Positions 22,310-32,699 of a DNA stretch of 64,000 nucleotides are shown here, piece after piece; position 1 is the stretch's first letter, and each line of letters opens with the position of its first letter. The notes beneath the pieces were generated by a model. The model ran no database searches. It had not been told where the DNA came from and was given only the letters and a program-made list of their open reading frames with translations. The stretch is from Papio anubis (taxonomy: Eukaryota > Chordata > Mammalia > Primates > Cercopithecidae), in contig NC_044983.1 in the NCBI RefSeq assembly GCF_008728515.1, positions 124,863,139 to 124,927,138 of the forward strand, read 5' to 3'. The translations under genes and the position numbers were made by a program.

Positions 22310-23060
22310 AGCCCATTCTAGGACCCCGGAAATACAAAAGTGACCATAACATGGTCCCAGTCTTCAGAAAACTTATAGACTAAGGGCTTATATCAAAAAA
22401 GAAGTAGGTATTTACAATACTATATAAGTGCTGTGATAGATGTAAGTCCAAGTTGCTACAGAAGCACAGAGTAGGAGCTTACAATCCAGATTTAGTGGGG
22501 GGTTCCTGGAAGAAGTGGCACTAAGCAAAGTCCTAAGGGGATGAGTAAGGCTGGTAGAGGACAAGGTCAATGAACCATCCATGAAAAAAAAAAGAATCAC
22601 CTTAAAGGCATAATGGCTTGTCTTCAGCACAGCCCAGAGTTCAATATGGCAGGTCATAGAGTGAAGAAGACATTGTGAAAAGCCGGTGTAGAGAAAAGGC
22701 AAAGACCAGGATGCACTGGACCTTATACATTGTGCTTGTTATTTGTGATATTATCCTAAGGACAAAGGGGACCATTGAGAATATTTAAGCAACTGGTTGA
22801 CATGATTAAATGCATTCTTTAGACAGATCATTATGACTGCTGACTGGTGGATGGAATGAAAGAGGGCAAGACTGTAAGCAGAGAGACTGGTCAGCTAGCC
22901 ACAGCAATATTCTAGACAAGGAATAGCAAGGGAATGAGCTATAAGCTTAGGAGAAGTAGGGTGCAATTAAGCAATACGAATAAAGCGAAATCTTCATGTC
23001 TTAGAGATTGATTAGATGTTGAGAAGGAGGAGTCAGGAATAACTCCCAACTTTCCAAAGG
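22310..23060 (-). repeat. Long L2 LINE segment
   Basis: A contiguous reversed L2: aaagtgaccataacatggtc, gttcctggaagaagtggcac, then attatcctaaggacaaaggg, actggttgacatgattaaat, tcattatgactgctgactgg, agactggtcagctagccaca and ggaggagtcaggaataactc. About 750 bases survive, the longest L2 of the window. Confidence 0.8.
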
Positions 23061-24205
23061 GGGTCATTGGAGACATAAAGGGATGTTTAGCAAGATAAGG
23101 TATGTCTCACTGCCTAACATATGTCCCTGAAAACATGAAGGCCTGAAGTTCAGAACAGTGTTTTTGTTGACACTATGTGAACAACTTCTAAAAGGAAAAT
23201 GTTTTTGAAATTTCCACTGCACAAGATATCTGAGCCTAATGGAAAGACTCAATTGAATAGATAGAATAGGTTGTAATGCCAGTCATTTTAGAGAGTGAAG
23301 GGAATAGATCTAGCCAAGTTTATATCTTGTCATATGATTTGGCTTTCATGACCTAAATACAAATCAAGATGTACTAGATTCAAACGTCATTTAATCTTGC
23401 CCAACTATGTAAAGAGAAGAGATTGTGAAAGCAAAACATTCACAATATTTCAGCAGGAATCATTAGATATCTTGGACACTTTACACAAAACACAATCCTA
23501 ATGAGTGAATCATGAATTAGTAGACCCTGAGAGCGAGGACTTCTCCTACCCCGATGTCAAGACAATTTAAACTTCATGCAGAACGTGTCTGGCTACAAGA
23601 GTTCCAGCTTTTGCCAAACCTCATAGAATGAATTGGAACCATTTTACAGACCTCTACATTCTCATTGGGCTCCCCACCCTGAGCTCCGGCCCCTCTAATG
23701 CTGTGTTTCTGTGGGGATGATAGCTCTTGGGGCCTCGGGTTTTATTCAGAGCATGCCAGGACTTGGAGACATTTTAAACAAGTTAGAATCCATGTGTTGC
23801 CCTCAATTAAAGGTTTTGTAAGGCAAAGGGACAACAAGTCAGCCACCAAATATTTGGGTCTGGGGAAGTTTCTTCAACCTTTCTGACAGGCCAAGTGTGA
23901 TGTGGCAAGCCAGGCTCCTGTCAAAAGCAATGAATAAGACAGAAATGAACATTGTAAAAATTAGGCTTGTCACCAACCTAAGCCACCGAACATTCAAATG
24001 CATGGCATGCAAAGTGTGGTTTGAACATTATGGCCTGGAAAGCAATAAGAATTCTGGGTAGGATTTGGGTAATTATGAGAAATGCTTGAAAAAAAAAAAT
24101 CAACCTCAAAGTAAAAATGAATAATTAGAAAAATATCTATGGTCAGATAGAGGGTAGGAATCGGTAAAGAATATAAAATTTCTATGTAGACTCAGTATTG
24201 GTTTG
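23061..24205. other. Non-repetitive block
   Basis: No interspersed repeat recognised. The part at 23500-23950 is compositionally richer, with CpGs (cgaggacttc, ctcgggtttt), and could be conserved non-coding sequence. The 62-residue frame at 23698 has no motif. Confidence 0.4.
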
Positions 24206-24209
24206 CTTA

Positions 24210-24300
24210 TCAAATTCGTTCATTCTGTGAGTATTTACCTAGCCTGAACTTTGAGTGTGTTTGGAAGTACTATGGAGGCTATAAAAGACTTAGATGTAAA
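24210..24300 (-). repeat. L2 3'-end fragment
   Basis: Starts ttcgttcattctgtgagtat and continues tacctagcctgaactttgag, a worn reversed L2 tail. Confidence 0.5.
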
Positions 24301-24384
24301 GAAAGCTTTGAGTGAAGAGAGTGCTCCAAAAACTCTAATACAAGTGAAAAGTCATAAATTTCCTAAAAAATATCTATTTTTAAG

Positions 24385-24550
24385 GTCATTACTAGGTAAA
24401 GAGTATGGGGCTTGGGAGGTCCAGTATCTGACAGTCTTGGCTCTCCTATTTACATAATATGTAACCTTGGATATTACAGTAAAGGCTGACATACAGTGCC
24501 TGGCATATTGCAGATATTCAATACCTTCTCAATGAATGGATGAATGAATT
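24385..24550 (+). repeat. MIR/L2 sense fragment
   Basis: Reads gagtatggggcttgggaggt, tatgtaaccttggatattac, acagtgcctggcatattgca and ends in atgaatggatgaatgaatta. Confidence 0.6.
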
Positions 24551-24563
24551 AGCAGTGCTTCTT

Positions 24564-24850
24564 TTTTATTAGACAGGGTCTTACTCTGTCATCCAGGCTG
24601 GACTGCAGTGGCATGATCACCACTCACTGCAGCCTCAACTTCCTGGGCTCAGATGATCCTCCCACCTCAACCTCTCAAGTAGCTGGGACTACAGATGCAT
24701 GCCAGAACACCAGGCTAATTTTTGTATTTTTGGTAGAGACGGAGTTTCTCCATGTTGCTCAGGCTGGTCTTGAATTCCTGGGCTCAAGCAATTCTCCTGC
24801 TATGGCCTCCCAAAGTGCTGGGATTCCAGCGGCCATTGCACGTGGCCATG
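24564..24850 (-). mobile_element. AluJ SINE, antisense
   Basis: Reads agacagggtcttactctgtc and, farther on, cctgggctcaagcaattctc, AluJ features. A 10-bp duplication agtgcttctt lies at 24554-24563 and 24851-24860. Confidence 0.93.
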
Positions 24851-24859
24851 AGTGCTTCT

Positions 24860-25065
24860 TATGGGCCACACAAAGTTCTAAGTGTATGCACACTCCCTCA
24901 TGAATGGCAAACACCCTATGAGGCAGGTACTACTATTGTTCCTACTTTACAAATGAGAAAATTGGAGTTTAGAGAGTTTACGTACCTTGCATATGGTCGC
25001 ACAGCTAGTGAGTAGGCAAGCCAAAACTCAAATCCAGCCTTTCTCATTCCAGAAACAGAATCTCA
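24860..25065 (-). repeat. MIR SINE
   Basis: Clear antisense MIR: ccctatgaggcaggtactac, caaatgagaaaattggagtt, ggtcgcacagctagtgagta and the reversed head. Confidence 0.85.
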
Positions 25066-25261
25066 AATCTCTGTCTTAGAATAAATTGTTCTTATATGGA
25101 ATAGGAATAGAAAAAAATCCCAGGAGAAACCGAGAAAATCAGTTTTACCTGAATCACCATCAAGCCTACCAGTTTCTACTCAACTGAGCTAGTTCACACA
25201 AGGTAAACAGCCACATGGACCCTTGAAGTTGACTTTATGGTGAGAAAGGGTCCTTAGTGCT
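25066..25261. other. No feature recognised
   Basis: Short non-repetitive interval between two antisense MIRs. Confidence 0.4.
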
Positions 25262-25410
25262 CAGCAAGACTATGAGCCAGGGACTGAGCAAGGAGCTTTC
25301 ATACTTATTACCTTAGTGAACTCTCCCTACAACCCAGGAAAGCAGGCATTGGTGCTCCCATTTTACAGAAGCAATAGAGGCACGGTTTGAGCTCAGGCTT
25401 ATCTAGATTA
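25262..25410 (-). repeat. MIR fragment
   Basis: Reads gactatgagccagggactga, cattttacagaagcaataga and tttgagctcaggcttatcta. Confidence 0.7.
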
Positions 25411-25708
25411 TATCATAATACAAGTTCCATCCAACCCCAGGTAAAAATTAAAGGACTTGCTGGCCCAGATGATACTTTCCTCTCTTCTTCTTGTTGAAGA
25501 TCATGACCTTTTAGGGAAAGGAACTTTCGCTAAGTGTGGACCTGCTATCGAAATGATACTGGTAACTGGGTTTTGCAGTGCAGATCACTGCTAATCGTGT
25601 CAGAACAATAGGTTCCTGGAAGGGGAAGTCACCATCTCATCAATGACAAGGACAACAGCTGGGCAGGCAAACTGATGAAGTAGACTTCAAATCAAAATTT
25701 TAGAAAAA
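25411..25708. other. No feature recognised
   Basis: Non-repetitive by eye. Confidence 0.4.
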
Positions 25709-25709
25709 G

Positions 25710-26033
25710 GATGCCGGGCACAGTGACTCAGGCTTGTAATCCCAGCATTTTGGGAGGCCGAGGTGGGTGGATCACTTAAGGTCAGGAGTTTGAAACCAGC
25801 CTGGCCAACATGACGGAACCCCATCTCTACTAAAAATACAAAAATCAGCCAGCATGGTGGCAGGTGCCTGTAATCCCAGCTACTTGGGAGGCTGAGGCAG
25901 GAGAATTGCTTGAACCTGTGAGGCAGAGGCTGCATTGAGCCAAGATCACACCACTGCACTCCAGCCTGGGTGACAGAGCAAGACTCCATCTCAATAATAA
26001 TAATAATTATCATTATTATTATTATTATTATTT
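25710..26033 (+). mobile_element. AluS SINE with AAT/ATT tail
   Basis: Full-length Alu from gatgccgggcacagtgactc to actccatctc. The tail is replaced by a trinucleotide run. No convincing target duplication was seen. Confidence 0.94.
25993..26032. repeat. Mirrored (AAT)5-(ATT)7 microsatellite
   Basis: Five AAT units (25993-26007) are followed after tatc by seven ATT units (26012-26032). The two arms are complementary, so the tract is an inverted repeat with a very short loop. Confidence 0.95.
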
Positions 26034-26317
26034 AAAGGAAGGGGCAAAAGTGATCCTGTACAACTGAAAACTAGAAAGAACTAAAAACATGAAAGACTCT
26101 GGAGGCACACAGGAAAAGAAATAAAGTCAGCAGCATTGCCAAGAAGAAACAAGAAAGAAAACACAGCAAACAATTCTAAGGCCTCTAGATGCTTCCACCC
26201 AACAAACACATTGGTTAGAAATGTAGAACTAAATTAAATCCAAGAGTTTCTATCAGGTATCATGTTGTAATATGAGGTATGAGCACAGAAAAAAACCATG
26301 ATACAGATACCATCATA
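26034..26317. other. No feature recognised
   Basis: A-rich, non-repetitive by eye. Confidence 0.4.
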
Positions 26318-26530
26318 GGTAAGAGCAGTGGCTCTAAGTCAGACTTGACTTCACGTCTCATCTACCATTTCTAGGTAAATAATTTGGGCAAGTGGCTTAA
26401 CCTTTCTGAGCCTCAATTGCCCTAACTGTAAAAGAAGGCCAATAACAGTGCCTCATTGGGTTACTGTGATGATTAATTTTTTAAGTGTGAAATGCTCAGC
26501 ACATAATAAAATGCTCAATAAATATTGAAC
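26318..26530 (+). repeat. MIR SINE
   Basis: Sense MIR: taagagcagtggctctaagt, gggcaagtggcttaaccttt, ctgagcctcaattgccctaa and aaaatgctcaataaatattg. Confidence 0.85.
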
Positions 26531-26800
26531 ATAGTATATTATCATTGAGAATATTACAAAGGATTAAGGAAGCAGATCAGAGACAGTTCCTGAAACAAGA
26601 TGTTTTAACTATGTCTTGAGGGAGTGTAAAAGTTCATGAGGTAGAGACTTTCTGGGGTGGGTGAAGTAGCAATTAATGGTTGGGGGGGTGAGGTGAGTGT
26701 GACAAGGTAGGCTGGTCTGTTTGCCTCCAGCATTGCCCAACCCCATTCACTCTCCATTCTATCTCCATTCATTTTCCATTCTATCTCTAAGTACAAACCC
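26531..26800. other. Unrecognised, with a small duplication
   Basis: The phrase ccattctatctc occurs twice at about 26754-26790, separated by cattcatttt. Otherwise nothing is recognised. Confidence 0.5.
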
Positions 26801-26804
26801 AATC

Positions 26805-26888
26805 CTGCCACTATCCCTGCTTAAAACCTGTAAATGACTGTGTCTGGATTCAGGGTAACATTTGAACTCTTAGCATGCAGCCTATAAG
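26805..26888 (+). repeat. L2 fragment (sense)
   Basis: Reads ccctgcttaaaacctgtaaa and gggtaacatttgaactctta, resembling the L2 block with gcttaaaaccctccagtgg. Confidence 0.55.
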
Positions 26889-26889
26889 T

Positions 26890-27515
26890 GATGTGCTCAT
26901 TCCATGTCTATTTATTTAGCATCTACTATATGTCAGGACCTGTTTCATAAAGAATAATAAATGAGCCTTGACTATGAAAAATTCACAGAGCAGCTGAGAG
27001 AAAGATGAAGGACAAACAGGTTCAGTATATTACAGTCAGAGCTATGATAGTTTTATGCCTACAACACTGTGATGAAGAAAAAGACTCACACCTCTTTTAG
27101 ATTTTGGTAGTCTCATGGAAAACTTACAGTAGAGATATGGTTGAGCTGAGTTTTCAAAACTAAATAGGAGAAAAATAGGAGAATATCTAGAAGAAAAGAT
27201 AGGAAACAGCATACAGAAAAGGACAGAGGCAACACAAACTGCATATCAGTGGTATTCTTAAGAGTCCAGTGTTGCTGGAGCTTAGAGAGGTGAACATGTC
27301 AGGCTGCAAGAGACAAGGGAGACCAGTAGCCAGCCAGAGACTAGATCAGTGTTCTAGGATGCCATGCGAAGGAACTGGCCCTTTATCTTGTGAATAACAG
27401 AGAACCAGAGAAAGGTCATGCTCAGTGCTGCGAATATGGTCTGAACAGGGGCCAGAAGAGAGGGAGAGGGATCACTGAGGGGCTCTTGCAATAATCCAGG
27501 CTATCCAGGATGAAT
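26890..27515 (-). repeat. L2 LINE segment (antisense)
   Basis: Reversed L2 running from tttatttagcatctactata through ggttgagctgagttttcaaa, ttgctggagcttagagaggt and gggctcttgcaataatccag. It abuts a sense L2 piece. Confidence 0.75.
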
Positions 27516-27519
27516 GAAT

Positions 27520-28025
27520 GAACACACAAATGAATGAATGATCATATAGATGAATGGTTCTGATAAGTTTTGCTGGAGTTTCTACTCACATGAGAAAAGG
27601 AAGTGGCTTTCACATGCTTTTCAACTGCTATCCCTTCCCCCAACCCCGGCACTCATGAATGGTTTCTCTCTTTTGCACGCATGTGTGTCTCTTCCTCATA
27701 TACTGATTCCAGAGCTGCAGCCTAAGCGTCTTGTATTGTGCTGGTTATATTTAAACAATTCACTGTGTGAGGCAAGTGCCCAAACCAATTAAATAGAAAT
27801 CTTCAAGAGTCCCAGGCAGAGAATAGAAATCAACAGTCAAGATATAGTTTGGACCAAAATGGTCATCAATTAGAGCTATTCTAAGATTGCTCTAACCATA
27901 GAAGAGCAAAAATGAGGGTGCTGAGAACAGGCAAAGGTCTGAAAAGTGGGCACAAATGGTTAACATTTTAAGAGGATAACACTGCTCTCAGATATGCCAC
28001 AGAAATGCAGAGGCCAAGGCTAGTT
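27520..28025. other. No feature recognised
   Basis: Begins with a short gaatgaatgaac run; the remainder is non-repetitive. The 80-residue frame at 27550 has no motif. Confidence 0.4.
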
Positions 28026-28029
28026 GTCT

Positions 28030-28395
28030 TTGATTCATTGATTTACTAGTATTAACATACAAAATTATATGTGTGCCATAGAGTGAATAGTAGATGCAAA
28101 GATGAGTAAGGCACAATGTATACCTTCAGGAAGCTCCCAGTTTAGTGGAGCTGAATAGGAAGCCAGTTAAACATACTATGTTGTAATAGCTGCTGAGACA
28201 TATGAAAAATAAGGGAGCACTTCATTCTACCTTAGAGTAAAGACAGTCTTGACATGAAAGTCAAGCAGGATCTAGAAGGGTGAGTTAGGCTTTGTAAAAT
28301 CAGGGAAACAGCTCATACAAAGACATAAAGGTGTGAAAATGAGGTAGGACTTGGAGAACTAGAAGAAGAACTTGGCCAAGTCTGAACACTTAAAG
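28030..28395 (-). repeat. L2 LINE segment
   Basis: Reads gcaaagatgagtaaggcaca, ccttcaggaagctcccagtt, tagtggagctgaataggaag and acagctcatacaaagacata. Confidence 0.75.
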
Positions 28396-28660
28396 CTGAG
28401 ATCCTTAGTTGATGATCTCTTTGTCATTCCCTCTTGTACTCATGACAATGGTTTCAAAAGGCAGCTCCCTACTCTTGGCAGCAGAAAGGCTGAGGATCAA
28501 ACACTGTCTTCAGATAGAAAAGAGATACTGCTAATCAGCACATCAGGAGACCTATGACCCAACCATTGTTAAAAATGAAAGCAATTAGATACGGTCCTTT
28601 ACAGGGAACTTCCTAAAATACATGTCTGAGATTATGAGCCTGGTCAGTTGCATGAGAAAC
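28396..28660. other. No feature recognised
   Basis: Non-repetitive by eye. Confidence 0.4.
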
Positions 28661-28664
28661 AACA

Positions 28665-28885
28665 GTGAAAGCTAAATTTCTTTCCCAAGTCTGGCACTTA
28701 CTTAGTTGAATGACCTTAGAAACGTAAGAAACTCCCTGAATCTCTGTTTCTTAATCCATGAAGAGTGATGAGTATGTGTGTGATAATTCCCATTCCATAG
28801 AATTACTGCAAGAATTAAATATGACATATATAAGATGATCATCACAGAGCCTGACACACGTAATGAACAAATGTGAGCCCCCTTA
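28665..28885 (+). repeat. MIR SINE
   Basis: Reads gtctggcacttacttagttg, aatgaccttagaaacgtaag, attactgcaagaattaaata and cagagcctgacacacgtaat. Confidence 0.75.
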
Positions 28886-29024
28886 CCTTCCTCCTGTCCC
28901 CTTCAGTCCTGGATTGAGTTCAGTGCACACATCTTGCACAGAATAGATGCTCATATATTCTTGGTTTCAGTGCCTATCAACCTCCACGTAATTCCACTGG
29001 ATCTACTGAAAGATGGTAGAAGAC

Positions 29025-29240
29025 AGACAGTCATAGTGTTTACTATGGGCCAAATCCTTTGCCCATATTTGCTCAATTTTCTTAATTTTCACAATTCAGT
29101 GAAGTAGCTCAGTGAAGTAGCTCAGTGAAGTGCCCCACTTTGCAGTCGACAAGCTCTAAAGCTCAGAGTTGAAGTGACATCCGAGGTCATTCATCTAGTG
29201 ACATGGTAGAGTTCCGTGCCCACCATGATATTCAGACTCT
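29025..29240 (-). repeat. MIR SINE with internal micro-duplication
   Basis: Antisense MIR: agtgtttactatgggccaaa, later aaagctcagagttgaagtga and tcattcatctagtgacatgg. It holds the 13-base triplication at 29093-29133. Confidence 0.7.
29093..29133 (+). repeat. 13-base unit in three tandem copies
   Basis: The unit tcagtgaagtagc appears in sequence, the third copy partial. It lies where a MIR would normally have one copy. Confidence 0.85.
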
Positions 29241-29884
29241 CCAAAGGTGGCCACTTCCTGAGATGAGGCTGAGGTGATCTCAGTCACCTATGCAAACCAA
29301 ATCTGGATATGATTATGACTTGCACCAGAGTGTCATTGTCTTGAACCTTGCTCAATTACATCTGCCAGTATCGCCTGCGCATCAGATCCAACACCCGCAT
29401 GACTTGCTCTGTTCAAGGTGGTATTTCTGGAACTTTTTTATTACTGATAAACAACAAGAAGAATTCTCATGATACTGAAAGAATCTGTGAGGAAGTGGCC
29501 TAAGCAATAATCTATAGGCTTTCTTAATATCCTACATGAGTACAAAAAAAAATCAAAAAACAAACAAACAAACAACAGAACAGAAAATCACCCAAATGAG
29601 TGAGATTTGGCACAGTTAAAAATGTGCAAAATGTCCTTTGTTTCTCAGTATCAGTCATTTTGGGGCCACTTTGGGGAGGTTTTGTGCCTTTTTTTAAACT
29701 TCCAGATTTCATACTTTCTGTTCAGCTTTTGCAACTTCCCATGAGTACAGTTATAAAGAAAATAGAAAAAAACAGAACCTCAGCCCTCTTGTATCACTTT
29801 TAAGAAAGTGCCTCTTGCCAAAGAAAATTTGGACCATAAAAAGCCCTTACAGGTTTGCTTTAGCTCTCCCCTTCAAGAGCATTA

Positions 29885-29890
<6 letters not shown>
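29241..29890. other. No feature recognised
   Basis: Non-repetitive apart from an A-rich run with caaacaaacaaac at 29546-29577. Confidence 0.4.
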
Positions 29891-29893
<3 letters not shown>

Positions 29894-29916
<23 letters not shown>

Positions 29917-29921
29917 TTTCT
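29894..29921. repeat. Poly(T) run of 28
   Basis: A pure T run. It is long enough to be a reverse-oriented poly(A) tail, but no processed-gene body or polyadenylation signal is seen on its right. Confidence 0.9.
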
Positions 29922-29929
29922 GTTAAGTA

Positions 29930-30640
29930 AGTAGTCTTCGGATGATTGGCGTTGCATATCTTTGGAAAAAATTCATGCCAGACTAGTCAAATCGTAACGG
30001 CTGCTATCATCAGTTTGCAATGGTTTCCAAGTTAGTCTCCAACACAGAAACCACACATACACACAACTACATAAGTCTCCTCTAATTTTGACGTTGGAAA
30101 TATCCATTTCAAAGTTTTTAGGTTAAAAATGAATGCAATCACAAAATAGCATCTGATCATCACAAATCTAAAATAGAATCCAGACCATGCAGTGTACAAT
30201 GCTCATTGGCTATCGCATTCCCATTTCTTAGCACATAAAGAAATAAACTCTGGATGTCTGCATGGCATACTACTTATCGTGGCCTATCTACTGTAAACCA
30301 CTGGCAGCTCTGTTCACTCGACCTCAATCTCCCAAGCAAAAGGACTGTAGTGTTCCAAAAAAAAAAGTGCCTTCTCGTTGTTTTGCCACTGACTATCTGA
30401 GAAACATTGTGTTAATCCCCCACACTGGGCAACTATCTCTTTAGCTTTCATTTGAAAATTTTTCTAACATGCATTATTATACAACACTTTATCTTCTTGA
30501 ACAAAGCATGCTAAATATTGTCTTTTCTGAAAAAGGAAAAGTCAACATTTCATTTAATTCAACAATTAGTATATTCAAGTATATTCAATTTAGTACATTT
30601 GAGGGCTACTGAATGATGTCAAGCACTAGGGGTGTAGAAG
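29930..30640. other. Non-repetitive block
   Basis: No repeat recognised. It keeps several CpGs (tcttcggatg, attggcgttg, aatcgtaacggc), unusual for this window, and could hold conserved non-coding DNA. Confidence 0.4.
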
Positions 30641-30684
30641 CGAAAGACATTGCCCCTTATTGTGTAGTTTTATGGCACTATCTA

Positions 30685-30895
30685 ATATGGTGCTTCCTAA
30701 CCAACATGTTAGGACCCATGGCACAGCTGTGCCAAGATGTTGATCCACTTAGTACTCAGGGAGACTGGAGCTGAGCTGGCCAGAGCCCAGGGATAGTGAA
30801 CTCTGCAGAGAGCAACCTCTTCTATTTATCCTAGTGTACTAAACAAACAGCCACGCTTCCATGAGTGCTGTACTGTGAAAAAGGTTAGGAGGAAC
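30685..30895. repeat. Possible small hAT-type DNA transposon
   Basis: The ends gtgcttcctaaccaac and, reversed, gttcctcctaaccttttt form an imperfect inverted repeat. The pair gcacagctgtgcc lies inside. No certain target duplication, so the class is a guess. Confidence 0.4.
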
Positions 30896-31111
30896 TTTAC
30901 TAAGATTATTGGCATATCCAGGGTTATTGGCCCCAACCTTGAATAACCCAATTTTCATGCTTTTGAAATCTTATGTCTACTTTTTATAGTTTTTATGTTT
31001 CTGTTTCCTTCCAGTTAATTGCCACATCTTGCTGTCATGAGTGTTCTTCCCTTCTTGGTGGCTGTTTCTAGTCTCCTCTTAGACAAAAACACAAAGAGGT
31101 GAAGCAAAGAT

Positions 31112-31285
31112 CTCATTACATTCAACAAACACTTCCTGAGCACCTACTATATGTTAGGCACTCCAGGCTCTTGCAGAAGAAGGGAAAGTGTAGGTGGAGA
31201 AGGTACACAGTTGCATTTTTTAGTGAGATCACAACCTAAAATTATAAATAAAATATAGGTCACTAGGCCCTAGAAGAGTAATAAC
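31112..31285 (-). repeat. L2 3'-end fragment
   Basis: Reads attcaacaaacacttcctga, gcacctactatatgttaggc and later gagatcacaacctaaaatta. Confidence 0.75.
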
Positions 31286-31424
31286 TAGGCCCCCAAATTC
31301 TAGGGCTAATATTTGAGACCATTGCAAAGTGCTTCATGAGTTTTAAAGAAAAGCCCAATTAGAAGGTTCCAAAATCTGAGCTGAGAAGTAAGCTTTATTT
31401 GTGCATATATAAGCAGACCACAGA

Positions 31425-31650
31425 AGCACAGAGCACACAAACTCTGAAAAGACCTGAATTCACCAACTTGGCTCCATCATCCATCAGTTATTCATCAAGT
31501 AAGACTTGCAATTTCAAGTTGCTTAATGTCCCTCAGTCTCAGGTTCCACTCTTGGAATGTGTAGAAAATAATACTTTAGAGTTATGATAAAAATTAGAGA
31601 TAATATGTACAGCATGGTCTTGACTCAGTTAATGTTTCACGGATGGTAAC
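31425..31650 (+). repeat. MIR SINE
   Basis: Reads caagttgcttaatgtccctc then agtctcaggttccactcttg, and the 3' half taaaaattagagataatatg. Confidence 0.6.
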
Positions 31651-32010
31651 ATTTTTAAGAAATAAAAAGGTCTGCATTCTATATTTGGAAATTCACCTGT
31701 TGTTGTTAAGAAAAGAAAGTGTTCCAAGTACATATATTTAAATATCTATTACTGAAATGCCTGGAGAGTGTGGAGGATATCATCAAGTATAGTTTCATTA
31801 ACCAACAGCTCCTATTCAGTCAATCTGTTTCTGAAGTGCTTCTAAAATGGCATTACTTCGCTGACTTGTCTCAGTATAATGAACACATATGCATCTTGTT
31901 TTGTTACACATGCACTAAAATCTTTGTTTGGAACGCTAGTACCCTCTGCAATGTTATGTACACAGTATGCCTTCACAGTTTTCTAAGAAAGTAAAGATTA
32001 AGATTGAACA
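31651..32010. other. No feature recognised
   Basis: Non-repetitive. A 91-residue frame at 31719-31994 starts at GTG rather than ATG, has no motif and is not called a gene. Confidence 0.45.
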
Positions 32011-32012
32011 CA

Positions 32013-32073
32013 AGTTGGTTTTTATTGTTGTTGTTTTTTGGTTTTGTTTTTGTTTGTTTTTGTTTTTGTTTTA
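32013..32073. repeat. (GTTTTT)n-like tract
   Basis: G-interrupted T-rich low-complexity tract. Confidence 0.85.
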
Positions 32074-32184
32074 CATGGGCACGGGAGCTTGTGCAAAGTC
32101 AGCTCTGGCTGGCTTCCTTTCTTTGATCACATCTTGAGATAAGCCTGTTTGTTTATGAATGGTCTCTGGCTCCTAAAAGTGGAA

Positions 32185-32400
32185 TCATAACTATGGTGAT
32201 GTGGACAAAACCATTGTTCTAATCCACTGTATTCCACTGTGACAGGAGACAACTCTAGTTACTCTCTGAACTCTGATATTTTTGTCCATAAGATAATAAT
32301 ACTTACCTCATAAACTTGTGTGGATTCAAAAAGGAAATACATATAAGAAGCCTAGCATTGTGCCTGCCACACAGTTGATATTCAATTGGTGTTGCCTTCC
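32185..32400 (+). repeat. MIR SINE
   Basis: Reads aagataataatacttacctc, acatataagaagcctagcat and tgtgcctgccacacagttga. Confidence 0.65.
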
Positions 32401-32409
32401 TACCTGTCC

Positions 32410-32600
32410 TTTTTGTCTGTGGTAATCTTAGGCTAATAATTTAATCATTCTGAACCTCAATTTCCCATCAGTATAAAAAAGGATGATAACATCTACCTTG
32501 AAACATGCAGGGAAGAGTTAACAAGGTAGCATATGGGAAGTATCTAGCATAAGGTCTATTGCATGGTATAGACCTCAAACATTGCTACTTTCCCTTCGCC
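32410..32600 (+). repeat. MIR SINE, second of a tandem pair
   Basis: Reads attctgaacctcaatttccc, gatgataacatctaccttga and tagacctcaaacattgctac. It follows another sense MIR with almost no gap. Confidence 0.65.
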
Positions 32601-32652
32601 CTACAAAACTGTGTTTATAAATTCTGATTTATTAGAAATTCTAATCACCGAG

Positions 32653-32654
<2 letters not shown>

Positions 32655-32693
<39 letters not shown>
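32655..32693. repeat. (GT)19 microsatellite
   Basis: An uninterrupted GT run of about 39 bases. Length and purity make it likely to be polymorphic; it can also adopt Z-DNA. Confidence 0.97.
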
Positions 32694-32696
<3 letters not shown>

Positions 32697-32699
32697 TTC

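Noticed and set aside
29894..29921. Poly(T) as the tail of an antisense processed pseudogene
   Set aside because: No reverse-oriented polyadenylation signal, coding remnant or target duplication could be found beside it.
31719..31994. 91-codon open frame in non-repetitive DNA
   Set aside because: It starts at GTG, has no recognised motif and no supporting context.
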